Below are positions 61,464-64,000 of a stretch of 64,000 nt of DNA, in pieces. This stretch comes from CALFMR01 sp035550595 (lineage in GTDB: Bacteria > Acidobacteriota > Vicinamibacteria > Vicinamibacterales > SCN-69-37): the NCBI GenBank assembly GCA_035550595.1, contig DASZOV010000059.1:1-64000 (forward strand), read 5' to 3'. Under the pieces are notes generated by a model. That model did no database searches. It was given only the letters and a program-made list of their open reading frames with translations, and had not been told where the DNA came from. The position numbers and the translations under genes were made by a program. Numbering within the stretch: position 1 is the stretch's first letter; each line of letters opens with the position of its first letter.

Positions 61464-62224
61464 CGGTCTGGCCAGTCGTCTTGCTCCTCACGTTCCTGCG
61501 GGGGCCGGTCTCCGCCGGGCAGATCACTGGCGTCGTGGTCGATGCGGACACGCGCGCGCCCGTCGCTGGCGCTCGCGTCGTGCTCACAGCAACTGATCCA
61601 GCCGCGTCGACCGCGATGGTGACGTTGACGGATGCCCAGGGCTCATTTCACTTCGCCCCGGCGTCGCCTGGCACGTACCGCGTCCGTGTCGGCGGCGACG
61701 GCTATCTTCCGCTCGCGGACGCTGTATCGATTGTCGTCGTGACGGACGCTGCGATGAAGCCACTGCGCCTGGCGCTGACGCGGGCGAGCGCGATTGCCGG
61801 CCGTGTGCTGACGGAGTTCGGCGATGCAGCACCCGCGGTGATCGTCCGTGCGCTGGCCGGCGACCGAACGGTCGCGGAAGCACGGACGAACGATCTCGGT
61901 GACTATCGGCTGTTCGGTCTCGCGCCTGGTGAATACCGCGTCGCCGCGGAACGGTATGCCGGTCCGCGCGTCGAAGGAGAACGATACGTCGTGCCGACAC
62001 CCCCGTGTCCGGATTGCCCGGGTGAAGGGCAGTTCATGCGTTCGGTTTCGAGTGTGACGGCCGGTGGCGAGTTCGTCGATCCGTACCTGCTACTCGGGCA
62101 GACACATCCGACGGTCTACTATGCCGGCACCCTCGACGCGTCGACGGCTGCACCGGTCATCGTCATGGCCGGCGCTGATGTCGGCGGGATCGATCTTCGT
62201 TTGATCGCCGTACGCGCGAATTGA
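61460..62224 (+). CDS. second carboxypeptidase-regulatory-like exported protein
   Basis: A 254-residue protein with a signal peptide (VWPVVLLLTFLRGPVSAG) and two CarboxypepD_reg-type beta-sandwich units (GVVVDADTRAPVAGARVVLT and GRVLTEFGDAAPAVIVRALA). It contains a Cys pair (PPCPDCPG). It looks like a shorter relative of the preceding protein and overlaps it by ATGA, so the two are likely made together. It ends 15 nt from the convergent dehydratase gene. Confidence 0.78.
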   Translation: MTVWPVVLLLTFLRGPVSAGQITGVVVDADTRAPVAGARVVLTATDPAASTAMVTLTDAQGSFHFAPASPGTYRVRVGGDGYLPLADAVSIVVVTDAAMKPLRLALTRASAIAGRVLTEFGDAAPAVIVRALAGDRTVAEARTNDLGDYRLFGLAPGEYRVAAERYAGPRVEGERYVVPTPPCPDCPGEGQFMRSVSSVTAGGEFVDPYLLLGQTHPTVYYAGTLDASTAAPVIVMAGADVGGIDLRLIAVRAN

Positions 62225-62239
62225 TGCAGCTAACGCCCG

Positions 62240-64000
62240 TCAGTCGTTCTTCTTCAGCGCCCGCTGGCCGGCCTCGAGGACTTCGATAATCCGGTCGACG
62301 TCGTAGACGCATCCGCCCCACGTGCCGCCGCCGACCTGCTGCAGCGCGGCCCATAGCCGCGTGTCGGCTGGCAGTTTGCCGTCCGGTGCAAGACCGGGAT
62401 GCGGCGGGCGCGAGGCGAGGATGCGCGCGGCCTCGTCGGCGCCAATCGTCCGACCATCCACTTCGACGAGATCGACACGCCCTTCGAGCGTGCCGCGGTC
62501 GACGACGATCTCGAGGACGTCGCCGTCGACGAGGCGGCCAATCGGGCCGCCGGCCAGCGCCTCGGGGCCGACGTGTCCGATACACGCGCCCGTGGACACG
62601 CCCGAAAAGCGCGCGTCGGTGACGATCGCGACCTCTTTGCCCCACGGCAGATACTTCAGCGCCGACGTGAGCTGATAGGTCTCTTCCATCCCCGTGCCGA
62701 GCGGGCCGACGCCGATGACGACGAGGATGTCGCCGGGCGCAACGCGCGGGGACGTGAGGCCTTTGATCGCGGCAATGGCATCGTGCTCCGACGTGAAGAC
62801 GCGTGCGGGGCCGCGATGCCGGAAGACGCCGTCCTCGCCGACGACGGACGGATCGATGGCCGTTGCCTTGACGACGGATCCTTCGGGCGCGACGTTGCCG
62901 ATGGGGAAGACGACCGTGCTCGTGAGCCCTTCGCGCCGCGCCGCGTCAGGACTCATGATCACGCGATCCGGATCGACGTCGTCGGCCGTCCGCAGCCGCT
63001 CGCGCGCCGCGCGCCGTCGATCGCTCGACTCCCACCAGTCGAGCACCGCCGAGAGCGGCTCGCCGGTGACGGTGGGCACGTCGACGTCGAGCAGGCCCAT
63101 GCGCCGCAGGTGCAGCATGACCTCCGGCACGCCGCCGGCGAGGAACACCTGCACGGTCGGATGATTGCGCGGGCCGTTCGGCAGCGCGTCGACGAGACGC
63201 GGCGTCGCGCGATTGACGCGCGTCCAGTCAGCCACAGTCGGTCGGGGCAGGCCGGCCGCGTGCGCGATCGCCGGAATGTGCAGGAGCAGATTCGTCGACC
63301 CCCCGAACGCGGCGTGCACCAGCATCGCGTTCTCGATGGCGGCCGGCGTGAGGATCGAGGACAACGGCGTGCGCCGCGCGGCCAGCCGCACGAGCGCGTG
63401 CGCCGATCGCCGCGCCAGATCGATCCACACCGGCTCGCCCGACGGCGCGAGCGCCGCGTGCGGCAGCGTCAGACCGAGCGCTTCGGCCACGACCTGCGAC
63501 GTCGCCGCCGTGCCGAGAAACTGGCAGCCGCCGCCCGGCGTGCCGCACGCGCGACATCCCATCGCCGACGCGTCGTCGACCGTGATGAGGCCGTGCGCGA
63601 AGCGCGCGCCGATCGTCTGCACTTTGCCCGCATCTTCCGCGCCTGCCGCGGGCAGCGTCACGCCGCCAGGGACGATGATGCCGGGCAGCGCCGAAGATCC
63701 CGCAAGTGCGAGAAGCGTGGCCGGCAGTCCCTTGTCGCACGTCGCGATACCCATCACGCCCGACCGCCGCGGCAGCGATCGAATGAGCCGTCTCATCGTC
63801 ACCGCTGCATCGTTGCGGTAGGGCAGGCTGTCGAACATGCCCGTCGTGCCCTGCGTGCGGCCGTCGCACGGATCGCTGCAATACGCCGCGAACGGCACGA
63901 CGCCCGCGGTGCGCAACGCCTCGGCGGCCGCGCGCACGAGCAGGCCGATTTCCCAGTGTCCGGTGTGATAGCCGAGCGCGACGGGCGTGCCGTCGGCGTC
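62240..64000 (-). CDS. YjhG/YagF-type dehydratase (IlvD/Edd family), N-terminus cut by window edge
   Basis: Partial gene of at least 586 residues running off the right edge. It belongs to the IlvD/Edd [Fe-S] dehydratases and most resembles YjhG/YagF (D-xylonate dehydratase-like), from ALGYHTGHWEIGLLVRAAAE near the cut and the Cys motifs SDPCDGRTQGTTG, GIATCDKGLPA and MGCRACGTPGGGCQFLGT that would hold the cluster. Also PSGEPVWIDLARRSAHALV and TDARFSGVSTGACIGHVGPE. A GTG at 63937 is open but internal; the frame continues to base 64000. A role in pentonic or hexonic acid catabolism is inferred. Confidence 0.88.
   Translation of the reverse strand, partial: DADGTPVALGYHTGHWEIGLLVRAAAEALRTAGVVPFAAYCSDPCDGRTQGTTGMFDSLPYRNDAAVTMRRLIRSLPRRSGVMGIATCDKGLPATLLALAGSSALPGIIVPGGVTLPAAGAEDAGKVQTIGARFAHGLITVDDASAMGCRACGTPGGGCQFLGTAATSQVVAEALGLTLPHAALAPSGEPVWIDLARRSAHALVRLAARRTPLSSILTPAAIENAMLVHAAFGGSTNLLLHIPAIAHAAGLPRPTVADWTRVNRATPRLVDALPNGPRNHPTVQVFLAGGVPEVMLHLRRMGLLDVDVPTVTGEPLSAVLDWWESSDRRRAARERLRTADDVDPDRVIMSPDAARREGLTSTVVFPIGNVAPEGSVVKATAIDPSVVGEDGVFRHRGPARVFTSEHDAIAAIKGLTSPRVAPGDILVVIGVGPLGTGMEETYQLTSALKYLPWGKEVAIVTDARFSGVSTGACIGHVGPEALAGGPIGRLVDGDVLEIVVDRGTLEGRVDLVEVDGRTIGADEAARILASRPPHPGLAPDGKLPADTRLWAALQQVGGGTWGGCVYDVDRIIEVLEAGQRALKKND

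Overview
The window reads as one continuous chromosomal segment of a high-G+C (about two-thirds by eye), diderm, LPS-type bacterium. Outer-membrane machinery (TolC, RND pumps, LolA, TonB, a secretin), NtrY/NtrX, HrcA-type CIRCE control of groESL and a pair of carboxypeptidase-regulatory-like (Cna-B-like) proteins suggest an Acidobacteriota, possibly Vicinamibacteria-like. This is an inference from gene content and style, not from a marker gene. No rRNA, tRNA, CRISPR array, prophage, transposase gene or plasmid function is visible.

Layout. 1-10.5 kb (minus strand): an efflux operon running Spy/CpxP-like protein, TolC, RND adaptor, RND pump, MacA-like adaptor, MacB ATPase, MacB permease; ispH lies just upstream. 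12.1-14.4 kb (minus): SpoIID-like protein, ECF sigma factor and its zinc anti-sigma factor, with the SpoIID start codon overlapping the divergent gatB start. 14.4-20.4 kb (plus): gatB, a Cys-rich small protein, glycerate 2-kinase, a coiled-coil membrane protein and RNase R, ending convergently with a tiny tatA. 20.7-26.5 kb: a TonB protein, then (minus) groES-groEL under CIRCE, purC with a Fis-only protein, and a putative beta-rich surface protein. 26.6-32.4 kb (plus): flippase-like protein, nrdR, DUF4390, ntrY, ntrX. 32.6-42.3 kb: glutamate formiminotransferase (minus), then a tightly packed plus-strand run of TPR protein, zinc-ribbon/RDD protein, pgpA, cinA, gpsA, ftsY, ribD, ribE, ribBA. 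42.7-49.1 kb (plus): ffh, rpsP, khpA, rimM, trmD, rplS, rnhB, a small membrane protein, thiE and a RodZ-like protein. 49.4-56.2 kb: GHMP kinase plus a 69-aa partner (minus), divergent from nagZ-ldcA-mpl-murB-murA, a peptidoglycan recycling and synthesis operon. 56.5-64 kb: secretin and lolA (minus), a PilZ protein, two carboxypeptidase-regulatory-like proteins, and a truncated YjhG/YagF-type sugar-acid dehydratase at the right edge.

Many genes in the long runs are coupled through ATGA, GTGA or TGATG overlaps. The gaps, especially where genes converge, are filled by four families of short repeats: (A) a roughly 80-bp unit with a strong hairpin that shows a compensatory base change between copies; (B) REP/REPIN-like palindromes arranged as direct units plus one inverted unit; (C) short runs such as GAAGTTC and CTTCTGG; (D) GCGAAG-rich runs. 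Several promoters place a good -10 box only 5-9 nt before the start codon (lolA, GHMP kinase, nagZ, gpsA), suggesting leaderless or nearly leaderless mRNAs.

Most of the window is conserved housekeeping sequence and no wholly new defence or metabolic island is obvious. The most unusual points are the repeat families, a perfectly palindromic -10 shared by nagZ and an unassigned GHMP kinase, MurA with Asp in place of the catalytic Cys (predicted fosfomycin insensitivity), the probable AUU start codon of a small membrane protein, and the overlapping divergent start codons of gatB and the spoIID-like gene.
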